A stretch of 64,000 bases of DNA. Origin: Pseudomonadota bacterium (GTDB taxonomy: Bacteria > Pseudomonadota > Gammaproteobacteria > Pseudomonadales > Oceanobacteraceae). Shown here one piece after another: positions 9,027 to 19,302 of this stretch. Below the pieces are notes generated by a model that saw only the letters and a program-made list of their open reading frames with translations, made no database searches and was not told where the DNA came from. Location of the stretch: assembly GCA_030145845.1 (NCBI GenBank), contig JAIXHJ010000005.1, forward strand, positions 1 through 64,000, read 5' to 3'. Numbering within the stretch: the first letter of the stretch is position 1; the number at the start of each line of letters is the position of its first letter. Made by a program: the position numbers and the translations under genes.

Positions 9027-11278
9027 CAGGCAGTGGCTCCGTTCCGTATGCGGCGCACAGACACCACGTTAGGCAGCTGGGTGATTTTGTTAATCAGCCG
9101 CGCCAGCCGTTCCAGACTTTCCACTTCGACGGTAATTTTCATGCTGGCGGTGTGTTCGCCCTGATTGGACAGGGTATTCACCGCAATCACATTGACCCGT
9201 TCATTGGCCAGCACCGCACTGACATCACGCAGCAGACCGGTACGGTCATAGGCCTGAATCATCATATCCACCGGATAGGTACTGCTCGGGCGGTTACCCC
9301 AGCTGACCTGCAGCACCCGCTGCGGTTCCGTGGCTTCCAGATGCAGCAGGTTTTCACAATCGCTGCGGTGTACAGTCACCCCCCGGCCGATGGTGACATA
9401 ACCTTTGATATCGTCGCCCGGTACCGGCTGACAGCACTGAGCAATCTGGGTCAGCAGGTTGCCGACACCTTCAATATAAATATCGTTCGGGTGCTGTGCC
9501 GCACGTTCAGCATGTTCCGGTTTGCGCGACAGCGGCAGTTCACGCTGCGGTGCTTCGGTATCCGCCCGCTTCAGTACCGCGTGCACGATCTGACCGACAC
9601 GTAAATCCCCGGCACCCACCGCCGCGTACATGTCGTCGACGGTTTTCATATTCATATCTTTGGCGATATCGGTCAGGGATTCATTCACCAGATCCAGCCG
9701 GTCGAGTTCACGCAGTACCAGCTGCCGTCCCTCTTCGATATTTTTATCGCGCGCCTGCAGTTTGAACCAGTGCGCCACTTTGGCCCGCGCACGGGAGGTA
9801 TGAATATAACCGGCCTCCGGATACATCCAGTCCCGGCTCGGGTGAGCATTGGCATTGGTCAGGATTTCAACCTGCTCACCATTTTTCAGCAGATAAGTGA
9901 GTGGCACGATACGGCCATTAACCTTCGCACCACGGCATTTATTACCGACCTCAGTATGCACGCGGTAAGCAAAATCCACCGGCGTGGCTTTCGGTGGCAG
10001 ATCCACCACATGACCTTCCGGGGTAAAGACATAAATGCGGTCGGGGTTAATATCGGCGCGTAATTCATCCGCCAGTTCCGGCAGATCGTCCAGTTCTTCG
10101 TGCCATTCCAGCACCTGCCGCAGCCAGGCAATTTTCTGCTCGTAGCCCTGATCCTTGGCATTAATATCCGTGCCCTTATACAGCCAGTGAGCACAGACGC
10201 CCAGCTCTGCATCTTCGTGCATGGCATGGGTACGGATCTGCACTTCGAGCACTTTCCCTTCCGGTCCGATCACCGCGGTATGCAGTGAGCGGTAGCCGTT
10301 TTCTTTCGGGTTGGCGATGTAGTCATCAAATTCGTTCGGAATATGACGCCACAGACCGTGCACTATACCGAGTGCGGCATAACAGTCCTTTAATTCCGGT
10401 ACCAGAATACGCACCGCACGGATGTCATAAATCTGCGAGAAATCCAGATTTTTGCGGTTCATTTTACGCCAGATACTGTAGATGTGTTTGGCCCGGCCAT
10501 ACACATCACACTTGATGCCGCTGCCCATCAGTTCATCACGCAGGCGGTTAACCACCTCTTCGATGTAATCCTGACGTGCCAGACGTTTTTCATCCAGCAG
10601 GCGGGCAATTTTTTTGTACGCGTCCGGCTGCAGATAACGGAAGGCCAGATCCTCCAGTTCCCACTTGAGGTGACCAATACCCAGCCGGTGCGCCAGCGGT
10701 GCGTAAACGTTAAAGACTTCTTCCGCCACCTTCCGGCGCTTGTCTTCCGGCCCGTCTTTCACCGCCCGGATCGCGGAAGTGCGCTCAGCCAGTTTGATCA
10801 GGGCAACACGCACATCATCGATCATGGCCACCAGCATTTTACGCAGATTTTCCACCTGCGCCTGACGCTGACCAAGAACCACATCACCGGAGGAATTCTG
10901 AATGGCGCTGATGGCCGCCATACGCAGCACACCTTCCACCAGTTTGGCGACTTCTTCACCGAATTCACGTTCCACTTTCTGCAGCGACAACCGCCCTTCC
11001 CGCACTGCGCGGTACAGCATAGCCGCGACCAGTGAGGCGGTATCCAGGCGCAGATCCAGCAGGATCTGAGTCATGTCGATGCCCATCTGCACGCTGTCGA
11101 TGGACCAGTAAGTACGGTTGGCGATTGCTTCGTCAGACAGCTGTTTGGCCAGTGTCAGTGCCCGCCCTAGGGTTTCCGGATCCCTGACATCGTGTTCCTG
11201 CTGAATTTTTTCCAGCCAGCTTGATACGTCGAGTGAACCATCATGCAGCAGGGGATGGTCTTCTCTGACTTTAACCAT
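9026..11278 (-). CDS. relA: GTP pyrophosphokinase RelA
   Basis: RelA makes (p)ppGpp from GTP or GDP and ATP on ribosomes stalled with uncharged tRNA. In this 750-residue protein the N-terminal hydrolase domain lacks the His-Asp pair (the position reads LYRAV where active enzymes have LHDVVED), so hydrolase activity should be absent. The synthetase domain has DIRAVR, EFDDYIANPKENGYRSLHT (the acidic EFDD signature of RelA) and EVQIRT. A TGS domain (DRIYVFTPEGHVVDLP) and a C-terminal ACT domain follow. The ATG at 11278 overlaps the rlmD stop by eight bases; the longer frame upstream lies inside rlmD and is not used. Confidence 0.97.
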   Translation of the reverse strand: MVKVREDHPLLHDGSLDVSSWLEKIQQEHDVRDPETLGRALTLAKQLSDEAIANRTYWSIDSVQMGIDMTQILLDLRLDTASLVAAMLYRAVREGRLSLQKVEREFGEEVAKLVEGVLRMAAISAIQNSSGDVVLGQRQAQVENLRKMLVAMIDDVRVALIKLAERTSAIRAVKDGPEDKRRKVAEEVFNVYAPLAHRLGIGHLKWELEDLAFRYLQPDAYKKIARLLDEKRLARQDYIEEVVNRLRDELMGSGIKCDVYGRAKHIYSIWRKMNRKNLDFSQIYDIRAVRILVPELKDCYAALGIVHGLWRHIPNEFDDYIANPKENGYRSLHTAVIGPEGKVLEVQIRTHAMHEDAELGVCAHWLYKGTDINAKDQGYEQKIAWLRQVLEWHEELDDLPELADELRADINPDRIYVFTPEGHVVDLPPKATPVDFAYRVHTEVGNKCRGAKVNGRIVPLTYLLKNGEQVEILTNANAHPSRDWMYPEAGYIHTSRARAKVAHWFKLQARDKNIEEGRQLVLRELDRLDLVNESLTDIAKDMNMKTVDDMYAAVGAGDLRVGQIVHAVLKRADTEAPQRELPLSRKPEHAERAAQHPNDIYIEGVGNLLTQIAQCCQPVPGDDIKGYVTIGRGVTVHRSDCENLLHLEATEPQRVLQVSWGNRPSSTYPVDMMIQAYDRTGLLRDVSAVLANERVNVIAVNTLSNQGEHTASMKITVEVESLERLARLINKITQLPNVVSVRRIRNGATA

Positions 11279-12596
11279 GAGCTTTAACCTTATTTTCCAG
11301 TAACACCATGGTTTCCACATGGTGAGTCTGCGGGAACATGTCCATAATTCCCGCCTGCCGGATGCCATACCCTGCCTCAGTGAGTGTATTGAGGTCACGG
11401 GCCAGGGTAGCGGCGTCACAGGATACATAAAGAATCCGCGGCACCCGGCGCTTAATCAGTTCATTCATTACTCCGGCAGCTCCCGCCCGGGGAGGGTCGA
11501 GTAATACTTTGTCCGGTTGTGGCAGTGAGGCGAGTCCGGTGTCACTGCTCAGATCGGCGTGAATTGCCTGCAAAGGAAGGGCCAGTTTTTCCGCCTGGGC
11601 CGCCAGACTGTCCACCATGCCCTGTTCACCTTCCACCGCCACCACCTGCCCACAGCGTTTGGCCAGCGGCATACTGAAGTTGCCGTGACCGGCAAACAGA
11701 TCCCAGATCACGTCACCGGCGTCCGCTTCCAGCCAGTCCATCGCCTGCTGCACCATGGCCCGGTTGACTGCACCATTTACCTGCACAAAATCTTCCGGCC
11801 GGATGATCAGCGGCAGGTCATCAACCCGGTGATGCAGCGGCTCTGCCTGCTCAGGCCACAACCGCTGCGCCGCTTCATCACGCCCGGCCCGGAGCCAGAT
11901 CTGCAGCGGCAACGCTGACTCTACGCCTTCGGCAATGCGGATTAACTGACTCTGATCAGTCGCTGATAAAGGTTTGAGGATACGGAAGATCAGCGCCAGG
12001 GCGTTATCCGCCGCCAGCACTTCGATCTGGGCAATCACTGCCCGGCCGGCCAGCTTATTGATCTCTTCACGCCACATGCCCCAGTTCAGTGCCGGGTGCT
12101 CAGGCAGCACCATGCACTGATCAATATTGGTCAGGTGCTGGGAAGCGGCTTCACGGAAGCCAAGGAAATTCTGTCCGCGCTCTTTACTGAAACGGACACC
12201 AAGCCGGGCTTTACGGCGGTAATGCCAGCGATCAGCAGTAATGGGCTCAGACCAGTGCGGAACGTCGGCTTTCTGACGTGCCAGCTCACGGGCGACGCGG
12301 TCCTGCTTGAAGCGCACCTGCGCCGCATAACTGAGATGCTGCAGATCACAACCGCCACAGCGCTGGTAATGCGGACAGCCGGGTTCTGTCCGTTCCGGGG
12401 AAGGCGTCAGGACTGACAGCAGGCGGGTCTGCCAGACTTTGCGCCGGCGGCCGTTGAGAACCACCTCAACCTGCTCACCGGGCAGGGCACCGGGCACAAA
12501 GTAAATATCCCGGTTACGGCGGGCAACCCCCTCACCGTCGGACGTAAGGTTGTCGACCATCAGCGTCAGACGCTGTTCTTTATTCGCTGGCTTCAC
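11271..12596 (-). CDS. rlmD: 23S rRNA (uracil-1939-C5)-methyltransferase RlmD
   Basis: RlmD (RumA) is a SAM-dependent enzyme that methylates U1939 of 23S rRNA. An N-terminal TRAM domain is followed by an iron-sulfur cluster motif (CPHYQRCGGC), the SAM-binding DLFAGHGNFS, DPPRAGA, and the catalytic cysteine motif YVSCDAATLARD. The GTG at 12596 follows GAGGAA by six bases and gives 441 residues; another GTG ten codons upstream has no ribosome site. The rlmD-relA-mazG order with overlapping ends is also found in Pseudomonas. Confidence 0.95.
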   Translation of the reverse strand: MKPANKEQRLTLMVDNLTSDGEGVARRNRDIYFVPGALPGEQVEVVLNGRRRKVWQTRLLSVLTPSPERTEPGCPHYQRCGGCDLQHLSYAAQVRFKQDRVARELARQKADVPHWSEPITADRWHYRRKARLGVRFSKERGQNFLGFREAASQHLTNIDQCMVLPEHPALNWGMWREEINKLAGRAVIAQIEVLAADNALALIFRILKPLSATDQSQLIRIAEGVESALPLQIWLRAGRDEAAQRLWPEQAEPLHHRVDDLPLIIRPEDFVQVNGAVNRAMVQQAMDWLEADAGDVIWDLFAGHGNFSMPLAKRCGQVVAVEGEQGMVDSLAAQAEKLALPLQAIHADLSSDTGLASLPQPDKVLLDPPRAGAAGVMNELIKRRVPRILYVSCDAATLARDLNTLTEAGYGIRQAGIMDMFPQTHHVETMVLLENKVKAHG

Positions 12597-12669
12597 CAGT
12601 GATTCCTCTGGTTTTAACTGGCGCACAGTATGGGGGCAGCCCCGGGTTTTTCAAGGCGCCCCGATGCGG

Positions 12670-13584
12670 TTATTCCTCTGCCTGCGGGGCAAAAACCCCG
12701 GACGACAGATAGCGGTCACCACGGTCGCAGATAATGGCAACGATGGTGGCATTCTCCACCTCGTTTGCCAGACGCAGGGCACCGGCAACCGCACCACCGG
12801 AGGATACGCCACAGAAAATACCTTCCCGCCGCGCCAGTTCCCGCATGCAGTACTCGGCCTCGGCCTGGCTGATATCCATGATGCGGTCGACCCGGTCACG
12901 CTCAAAAATGGTGGGCAGATACGCCTGCGGCCAGCGGCGGATACCCGGAATCGCCGCGCCTTCGGCCGGCTGCAGGCCGACGATTTCGACCGCGCTATTC
13001 TGTTCCTTAAGGTAACGTGAAGTTCCCATAATGGTTCCCGTTGTACCCATCGAACTGACAAAATGCGTGATCCCTCCGGCCGTCTGCTGCCAGATTTCCG
13101 GGCCCGTACTGTGATAATGCGCTTCCGGATTATCCATATTACCGAACTGATTCAGTACTTTACCGTCCCCCCGGGCTTCCATCGCCAACGCCAGATCGCG
13201 GGCGCCTTCCATGCCCTGCTCCTGGCTCACCAGAATCAGCTCCGCACCATAAGCTTCCATTGCCCAGCGCCGTTCCATGGTGGAGTTATCCGGCATAATC
13301 AGAATCATGCGGTAGCCTTTGATTGCCGCCGCCATCGCCAGCGCAATGCCGGTATTGCCACTGGTGGCTTCGATCAGGGTATCGCCGGGACAGATATCCC
13401 CTCGTGTTTCCGCCAGCTCAATCATCGACAACGCCGGCCGGTCTTTCACCGATCCCGCCGGGTTATTGCCTTCCAGCTTAAGCAGCACGGTATTGCTGCT
13501 GTCCGCTGGCAACAGCCTCTGCAGTCTGACCAGCGGGGTATTGCCTACGCAGTCGGCAATGGTCGGGTAGCGGGAATCAGTCAC
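12670..13584 (-). CDS. cysM: Cysteine synthase B (O-acetylserine sulfhydrylase)
   Basis: CysM uses pyridoxal phosphate to make cysteine from O-acetylserine and sulfide or thiosulfate. The PLP lysine is in NPAGSVKDRPA, and the phosphate and substrate loops are EATSGNTGIALA and SSMGTTGTIMG. Length (304 residues) and the CGVSSGGAVAGA motif fit CysM rather than cystathionine beta-synthase. The GTG at 13584 has a GAGG ribosome site five bases away; the frame is open further upstream but without similarity. It is divergent from the gacS-like kinase gene. Confidence 0.95.
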   Translation of the reverse strand: MTDSRYPTIADCVGNTPLVRLQRLLPADSSNTVLLKLEGNNPAGSVKDRPALSMIELAETRGDICPGDTLIEATSGNTGIALAMAAAIKGYRMILIMPDNSTMERRWAMEAYGAELILVSQEQGMEGARDLALAMEARGDGKVLNQFGNMDNPEAHYHSTGPEIWQQTAGGITHFVSSMGTTGTIMGTSRYLKEQNSAVEIVGLQPAEGAAIPGIRRWPQAYLPTIFERDRVDRIMDISQAEAEYCMRELARREGIFCGVSSGGAVAGALRLANEVENATIVAIICDRGDRYLSSGVFAPQAEE

Positions 13585-13772
13585 GGTAGCCTCACTCTGT
13601 AATCCGGGTCTTATAACCTGATGGGCGCAGTTTACCTGCCGATGGTTATAGCTGGTAATATCAAATGGCAATTTCGATATGCGCAGGCGTGACTTTGCTC
13701 ACTGTCCCGCGCATTGCACCGCGCCCGGCGGACCAGTATTCTGGCCCACTGAAATCCTGTAGATCAGTACCC

Positions 13773-16592
13773 ATGAAGAACTGGACCATCCAGAGCCGCA
13801 TACTGTTTCTTGCCCTGTTACCCGGAGTCATTATTTCGCTGATTCTCGGCGGCTTTTTTATGTCCCAGCACTCCCGTAATCTGGATGATCTGCTGGAACA
13901 GCGGGCACTGGCCATGGCCAAACAGCTGGCACCGACCTGTGAATACGGGGTGATGACCGGTAACACCGGCATTCTGCAGAACATCGCCAACAATATGCTG
14001 GAAGAACGCGATGTGCGCTCAGTCAGCATTTACAATCAGGACGTACAGCCACTGGCTCATGCCGGGCCGAAAATGCTGACCGAGCGCATCGGTTCGTCCG
14101 AATTGTCGGAAAACCAGCTGCAGCTGCTGCGCACAGCGGATTCCGTCCGGGTACGGGCACCGGTGTTTGCCCAGAATCTGGTCATTCCCGATCAGCTGTC
14201 GGAGCAGTTTTACGCCGAAGAAACACAGGACATCAAACTGCTGGGCTGGGCCGAACTGGAACTGTCGAAAGCCAATACCCGTCTCGCCCGCTACCAGCAT
14301 ATTGTGTCATCGTCGGCGGTGATTATTTCCGTACTGCTGGTGTGTACCTTTATTGCCCTGCGCGCCAGCCGCCAGATCTCGGAACCGGTATCACACATTG
14401 TTGAAGCGGTCAAAGAGCTGGAAGACGGCAAACTGGATACGCGCATCCATGTCAGCGGCCGCGGCGAATTCCAGCAACTCGCCACCGGCATCAACGCCAT
14501 GGCCAGCGCGCTGCAACGGGCGAACCGTGAACACCAGCAGAATATTGAGCAGACCACGCAGGATCTGCAGGAAACCCTCGACGAACTGGAAGTGCGCAAC
14601 CGAGAACTGGCCATCGGCCGTAAACAGGCACTGGAAGCCAGCCAGATGAAATCGGAATTTCTGGCCAATGTCAGCCATGAAATCCGTACCCCGCTGAACG
14701 GCATTATCGGTTTCAGTGATCTGCTGGCCCGGACCCGGGTCAATGAACAGCAGAGCGATTACCTCAGCACCATTAAAAAATCCTCTGCCGATCTGCTCAA
14801 CATTATTAACGACATCCTCGACCTGTCGAAAATTGACGCCGGTAAACTCATTATTGAGCACACTAATTTCAATCTGCGTGACGTGCTGGAAGATGTATTC
14901 ACCATGCTGGCACCGGAAGCCTATGGCAAAGGGCTCGACCTGGCACACCTGATTTATTCCGATGTACCGCTGAACATCAGCAGCGACCCGCTGCGCCTTA
15001 AGCAGGTGCTCACTAACCTGATTAACAATGCCATTAAATTCACCGAACGCGGCAGCGTCAGCGTGCGGGTTTCCCTGATTAACAAAGATGATCAGCAGGC
15101 CAGCATCATGTTTGAGATTCAGGACAGCGGCATTGGCATGAACGAAAGCCAGATCAATAAGATTTTCACCGCCTTTGCCCAGGCTGACGCCAGCACCACC
15201 CGTCAGTTCGGTGGTACCGGTCTCGGACTGATTATTTCCCGCGCACTGGTGGAAGCCATGAACGGCGAAATCCGCGTCAGCAGTCACGAAGGCCGCGGCT
15301 CCACGTTTACCTTCCATATTCAGGTCGACCTGGCCGATGCCGATTCTTCTCCGCCGGCGCTGCCCGAGTACAGTGTGCTGCTGCTGGAGCCATCGCTGCT
15401 GAACCGCATGAATATCGGTGCCCTGCTGACCCAGTGGCAGACCAGCCATCAGGATTTTGAAAACCGCCATCAGCTGCTCGATTACCTCAGTGACAACAGC
15501 CCCAGACCCGATGCTGTGGTTGTTGCCGTCAACCGCCATCAGCTGAATGACGCCGGTCATATTGCCCTGATGAACCAGTTGCAGGCGCTGGACATTCCGG
15601 TACTGGCGCTGGTCGACAGCGTCAGCCATGAACACCTTGATCAGTTGCGGCTGCAGGGAGCAGCCTTCAGCCTGACCCAGCCTTTCAGTCACCGTAAATT
15701 CTACCAGCTGCTGCGCCAGCTGCTGACCCATGAAACACTGGAACAGGACAGCCGCCAGCTGCGCCAGCCACCACCAGATCAGCCGCCGCCCGGGGTACTG
15801 GCAGTGGATGACAACGACGCCAACCTGAAACTGGTGGTCACCCTGCTGCAGGAACTGGGCGTTAAGGTGTACGCCGCTCATTCCGGCCGTGAAGCCATTG
15901 AAGCCGTGCAGCAGCATGCCACCGATATGGTGCTGATGGATATTCAGATGCCGGGTATGAATGGCCTGGAGGCAACCCAGGCCATCCGCGCCCTGCCGGG
16001 CTGTGAAACCCTGCCGGTGGTAGCACTGACGGCCCACGCCATGGCCGATGAAAAAGAAGCCCTGCTGAAAGCCGGCATGAACGACTATCAGACCAAACCC
16101 ATCAGTCAGGAACAGCTGGCCGACTGCATTCAGCGCTGGACCGGCTTTATCAGCCAGGTGCCGCTGCAACCCCGTACCACACACAGGGAAAGCACTTACA
16201 GCGGTGACTGTGACTGCATTTTTGATCCGCTGACGGCCCTGCGCCATGCCAACCGCAAACTGGATCTGGCCGAAGATATGTTCACTATGCTGCTGGATTC
16301 CCTGCATCATGATATGCAGCGGATTCTGCAGGCATGGGAAGAAGAAGATATGGAACTGCTGCTGGAAAAAGTGCACCGCGTCCACGGCGCCAGCCGTTAT
16401 TGTGGCGTGCCCTGTCTGCGCAATACGCTGGAAAAATTTGAAACCGCACTGAAATCCTCATCCAGCGCAGAACTGCCGGAACTGATGCGCCGGCTGACGG
16501 AAGATGCGGCGGCACTGCAACACTGGGCACATGAAAATGACTGGCGCCGTATTCTGGCGGACAGCCTTCACACCAGTACTGCGAACGCCTGA
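13773..16592 (+). CDS. gacS: Hybrid sensor histidine kinase GacS/BarA
   Basis: The 939-residue protein has the tripartite layout of GacS/BarA, which phosphorylates GacA/UvrY to switch on Rsm/Csr small RNAs. An N-terminal membrane segment (about 8-30) and a second one (176-198) flank a periplasmic sensor domain. A HAMP domain follows, then the histidine kinase with phospho-acceptor His302 in NVSHEIRTPLNG, N box NLINNAIKF and G boxes DSGIGM and GGTGLGL. Next is a degenerate pseudo-receiver (about 555-670), then a true receiver with Asp723 (LMDIQMPGMNG), and a C-terminal Hpt domain with His868 (VHRVHGAS). The start was chosen at the ATG preceding the first membrane segment. Its neighbourhood with cysM-rlmD-relA matches Pseudomonas. 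Confidence 0.93.
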   Translation: MKNWTIQSRILFLALLPGVIISLILGGFFMSQHSRNLDDLLEQRALAMAKQLAPTCEYGVMTGNTGILQNIANNMLEERDVRSVSIYNQDVQPLAHAGPKMLTERIGSSELSENQLQLLRTADSVRVRAPVFAQNLVIPDQLSEQFYAEETQDIKLLGWAELELSKANTRLARYQHIVSSSAVIISVLLVCTFIALRASRQISEPVSHIVEAVKELEDGKLDTRIHVSGRGEFQQLATGINAMASALQRANREHQQNIEQTTQDLQETLDELEVRNRELAIGRKQALEASQMKSEFLANVSHEIRTPLNGIIGFSDLLARTRVNEQQSDYLSTIKKSSADLLNIINDILDLSKIDAGKLIIEHTNFNLRDVLEDVFTMLAPEAYGKGLDLAHLIYSDVPLNISSDPLRLKQVLTNLINNAIKFTERGSVSVRVSLINKDDQQASIMFEIQDSGIGMNESQINKIFTAFAQADASTTRQFGGTGLGLIISRALVEAMNGEIRVSSHEGRGSTFTFHIQVDLADADSSPPALPEYSVLLLEPSLLNRMNIGALLTQWQTSHQDFENRHQLLDYLSDNSPRPDAVVVAVNRHQLNDAGHIALMNQLQALDIPVLALVDSVSHEHLDQLRLQGAAFSLTQPFSHRKFYQLLRQLLTHETLEQDSRQLRQPPPDQPPPGVLAVDDNDANLKLVVTLLQELGVKVYAAHSGREAIEAVQQHATDMVLMDIQMPGMNGLEATQAIRALPGCETLPVVALTAHAMADEKEALLKAGMNDYQTKPISQEQLADCIQRWTGFISQVPLQPRTTHRESTYSGDCDCIFDPLTALRHANRKLDLAEDMFTMLLDSLHHDMQRILQAWEEEDMELLLEKVHRVHGASRYCGVPCLRNTLEKFETALKSSSSAELPELMRRLTEDAAALQHWAHENDWRRILADSLHTSTANA

Positions 16593-16984
16593 ATCAGGTG
16601 ACCTTCATCGGACAGACTGAGCAGCGCCTGACGACTGCCCATATCAATCATAATTTCCGCCGCTCTGGCAGACAGAGTAACCACCGGTGCGCCGGCGGTA
16701 TCGCGCAGAATTTCCATATGCTGAAAACTGACACCATTTGCAATCCCGGTTCCCAGCGCTTTCGCCAACGCCTCCTTGGCAGCGTACTGCTTGGCGAGGA
16801 AATTCAGTGACTCGCCTCGCGCGCTGAAAATATCCCGCTCCGCCGGGGTCAGAATCCGCCGCACCAGACGCCCACCATGACGGCGGTACGCTTCTTCAAT
16901 GCGGCGGCTGTCGAGCAGATCGGTACCGATACCGATCACGCCGGCAAGCGGTAATTCCGGGATGCTGCCAGCTTCAGCACTCAT
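16568..16984 (-). CDS. acpS: Holo-[acyl-carrier-protein] synthase
   Basis: AcpS transfers 4'-phosphopantetheine from CoA to apo-ACP, activating fatty-acid synthesis. The 138-residue protein has the two family motifs: [13 protein letters not shown] with the Mg-binding Asp, and [17 protein letters not shown]. The N-terminus is about ten residues longer than in most members. Its ATG overlaps the pdxJ stop in an ATGA arrangement. Its 3' end overlaps the 3' end of gacS by 25 bases on the opposite strand, so no terminator fits between them. Confidence 0.95.
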   Translation of the reverse strand: MSAEAGSIPELPLAGVIGIGTDLLDSRRIEEAYRRHGGRLVRRILTPAERDIFSARGESLNFLAKQYAAKEALAKALGTGIANGVSFQHMEILRDTAGAPVVTLSARAAEIMIDMGSRQALLSLSDEGHLIQAFAVLV

Positions 16985-17727
16985 GTACGGTCAGTCGCAA
17001 CCGCCAGCAGCTGACGCATTTCGCGCACCGCTTCTTTCAGTCCGACAAAGACAGCGCGGGCAATAATCGCATGGCCGATATTCAGTTCGTTCATGCACGG
17101 AATCGCCGCGATGGCTTCCACATTATGGTAATTCAGACCATGACCGGCATTCACGATCAGCCCCTGATCGTAGGCATAAGCCGCCGCATCCTGAATCCGC
17201 TCCAGTTCAGCCTCCAGATCTTCTTCGGTTTCCGCATCGGCATAACGGCCGGTATGCAGCTCAATCACTGGCGCGCCGGTGCGTACCGCGGCATCAATCT
17301 GATCGAAATCCGGATCAATAAACAGTGACACTTCGGTGCCGACCGCTTTCAGGCGCTCAACCGCCAGACGGATATGAGCTTCCTGGCCGAGTACATCCAG
17401 ACCGCCTTCGGTGGTCAGTTCTTCACGCTTTTCCGGCACAAAACAGGCCGCTTCCGGCTGTACTTCTTCCGCCAGTTCAATCATGGCTTCTGTCACAGCC
17501 ATTTCCAGATTCATGCGCGTGGACAGAGTTTCTGCCAGCACATACACATCACGGGTCTGAATATGACGGCGGTCTTCCCGCGGATGAATGGTGATGCCAT
17601 CGGCACCGGCTTCTTCGGCAATAAAGGCCGCCTGCACCGGATCAGGGTAAGTAGTTCCCCGTGCCTGACGCAGCGTCGCGACATGATCAATATTGACACC
17701 CAGTAATACCCGTTGTGCGTTTTTCAC
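16981..17727 (-). CDS. pdxJ: Pyridoxine 5'-phosphate synthase
   Basis: PdxJ condenses 1-deoxyxylulose-5-phosphate with 3-amino-2-oxopropyl phosphate to give pyridoxine 5'-phosphate, the last ring-closing step of vitamin B6 synthesis. The 248-residue TIM-barrel protein starts with the signature [17 protein letters not shown] and has the conserved [10 protein letters not shown] motif and the C-terminal [15 protein letters not shown] phosphate-binding segment. It is followed by acpS with a four-base overlap and preceded by recO, the usual order in gammaproteobacteria. Confidence 0.97.
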   Translation of the reverse strand: MKNAQRVLLGVNIDHVATLRQARGTTYPDPVQAAFIAEEAGADGITIHPREDRRHIQTRDVYVLAETLSTRMNLEMAVTEAMIELAEEVQPEAACFVPEKREELTTEGGLDVLGQEAHIRLAVERLKAVGTEVSLFIDPDFDQIDAAVRTGAPVIELHTGRYADAETEEDLEAELERIQDAAAYAYDQGLIVNAGHGLNYHNVEAIAAIPCMNELNIGHAIIARAVFVGLKEAVREMRQLLAVATDRT

Positions 17728-17745
17728 GGCAGACTCCTGATAAAT

Positions 17746-18402
17746 TCAGCCACCGGATGGCGGCTGACGGATAAATAATTCGCGGCTGATCAGCGGACGT
17801 TCCAGCAGGTCATCCAGTGCGAGGCGCATCACCTGCTTCGCCACCTGCCAGCTGCGGGGATAATCGCGCTCGCTGCGGGCGAAGGCCTGCAGATGACTGC
17901 CACTGAAACCCCTGTCTGCCGGGACAAAACCCTGCCGCGGGATAAAACGATAGCAGGCGTGAGGCAGAATATCCTGGCCGGCCGTATCTTTGTGCCAGGA
18001 AAAACCATACCCCAGTGCCGCCAGCAGACGGACTTCGAACAGCCTCAGCCAGGGCTCAGCCTCTTCACCACGCGCCAGTGCCAGCAGCGTTTCGCGGTAC
18101 AGGGCGTACACGTCAGGCAGGGATTCATAGCGTGGCAGCAGGCGCGCCAGCAATTCGGTCAGGTACAGGCCACAGTACAGAAAAGAACCGTTCAGCGGCG
18201 CCCCAGCCATAACGGACAGGCCGCGGATTCTGGGCCAGTCTTCATCCGGCCGCCAGTCACCCTGATATTCCTGCAGCAGATCCGGCGCCGGCTGACGCCG
18301 TCCGGCCACCACATGCAGGCGCCCGTCGCTGGCTGAAAAGATATCCAGCAGCCACTCGTTTTCACGCAGCGGCTGACGTTGCAGCACAAACAGCGCTGCC
18401 AC
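17746..18402 (-). CDS. recO: DNA repair protein RecO
   Basis: RecO works with RecR (and RecF) to replace SSB by RecA on single-stranded DNA and can anneal complementary strands. The 218-residue protein shows the N-terminal OB-fold start (FVLQRQPLRENEWLLDIFSA) and a helical C-terminal domain; like many gammaproteobacterial RecO proteins it lacks the four zinc-binding cysteines. The start is GTG three bases after the era stop. Sequence identity in this family is low, and the call rests partly on position between era and pdxJ. Confidence 0.9.
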   Translation of the reverse strand: MAALFVLQRQPLRENEWLLDIFSASDGRLHVVAGRRQPAPDLLQEYQGDWRPDEDWPRIRGLSVMAGAPLNGSFLYCGLYLTELLARLLPRYESLPDVYALYRETLLALARGEEAEPWLRLFEVRLLAALGYGFSWHKDTAGQDILPHACYRFIPRQGFVPADRGFSGSHLQAFARSERDYPRSWQVAKQVMRLALDDLLERPLISRELFIRQPPSGG

Positions 18403-18405
18403 GGC

Positions 18406-19302
18406 TTATTCCGTCCGGTCGTCGTAACCGAGACTGCGCAGCGCCCGCTCATCGTCTGACCAGCCGGCTTTGACCTTGACCCACAGATTGAGCATGACCT
18501 TGCAGTCAAACAGGGATTCCATATCCTTACGCGCTTCCTGACCGATCTGTTTGATGCGGTAACCACCGTCACCGATCACAATCCGTTTCTGCGACGGTCG
18601 CTCAACCAGAATCAGCGCGCTGATTTCGATCAGCGTACCGGTGTGGACGAATTCTTCGATTTCCACCGTCATCGCATACGGCAGTTCATCGCCCAGCTGA
18701 CGCATGATTTTTTCGCGCACCAGTTCCGCCGCCAGAAAGCGTGAACTGCGGTCGGTGATCTGATCTTCCGGAAAGAAATGTATGCTTTCCGGCATATAAC
18801 TTTCGATCAGACTTTCCAGACGCTCAACGTTATGCCCGGTCTTGGCACTGACCGGCACGATCTGATCAAAAGTGAATTTTTTGCTCAGTTGTTCGAGGTA
18901 AGGCAGCAACTCATCTTTTTCACGGATAAAGTCGACTTTATTCACCACCAGTACCACCGGGGCTTTCTGCTGCTTAATGGCGTCCAGAGCCATTTCATCT
19001 TCATCTGTCCAGCGCAGACGATCCACCATCAGAATAATCAGATCCACGTCTTTTACCGCCGTGGTCGCCGCTTTATTCATATAGCGGTTAATGGCTTTTT
19101 CGTGCGCCTTGTGAATGCCCGGTGTATCGACGTAAACAATCTGCACATCATTTTCGGTTTTGATGCCGAGAATCTGATGGCGGGTAGTCTGTGGTTTACG
19201 CGAAGTAATGGAAAGTTTCTGCCCCAGAATGCGGTTCAGCAGGGTCGATTTACCCACGTTCGGGCGGCCGACAATCGCGACATATCCGGTACGGGTGGTC
19301 AT
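18406..19302 (-). CDS. era: GTPase Era
   Basis: Era is an essential GTPase that binds the 3' end of 16S rRNA and supports 30S assembly. The 298-residue protein has G1 (GRPNVGKST), G3 (DTPGIH) and G4 (NKVD) motifs in the N-terminal GTPase domain and a C-terminal KH RNA-binding domain with the [15 protein letters not shown] segment. Its ATG overlaps the end of rnc by four bases, the classic rnc-era coupling. Confidence 0.97.
   Translation of the reverse strand: MTTRTGYVAIVGRPNVGKSTLLNRILGQKLSITSRKPQTTRHQILGIKTENDVQIVYVDTPGIHKAHEKAINRYMNKAATTAVKDVDLIILMVDRLRWTDEDEMALDAIKQQKAPVVLVVNKVDFIREKDELLPYLEQLSKKFTFDQIVPVSAKTGHNVERLESLIESYMPESIHFFPEDQITDRSSRFLAAELVREKIMRQLGDELPYAMTVEIEEFVHTGTLIEISALILVERPSQKRIVIGDGGYRIKQIGQEARKDMESLFDCKVMLNLWVKVKAGWSDDERALRSLGYDDRTE

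Noticed and set aside
9026..11428. Longer relA frame starting 50 codons upstream
   Set aside because: The extra part lies inside rlmD and has no similarity to RelA; the ATG at 11278 overlapping the rlmD stop is the normal start.
14391..16385. Long open frame on the minus strand opposite the gacS-like kinase gene
   Set aside because: It is a shadow of the kinase gene: rich in His, Gln and Phe from reverse reading of its codons, with no domain, while the plus-strand frame has a full kinase architecture.
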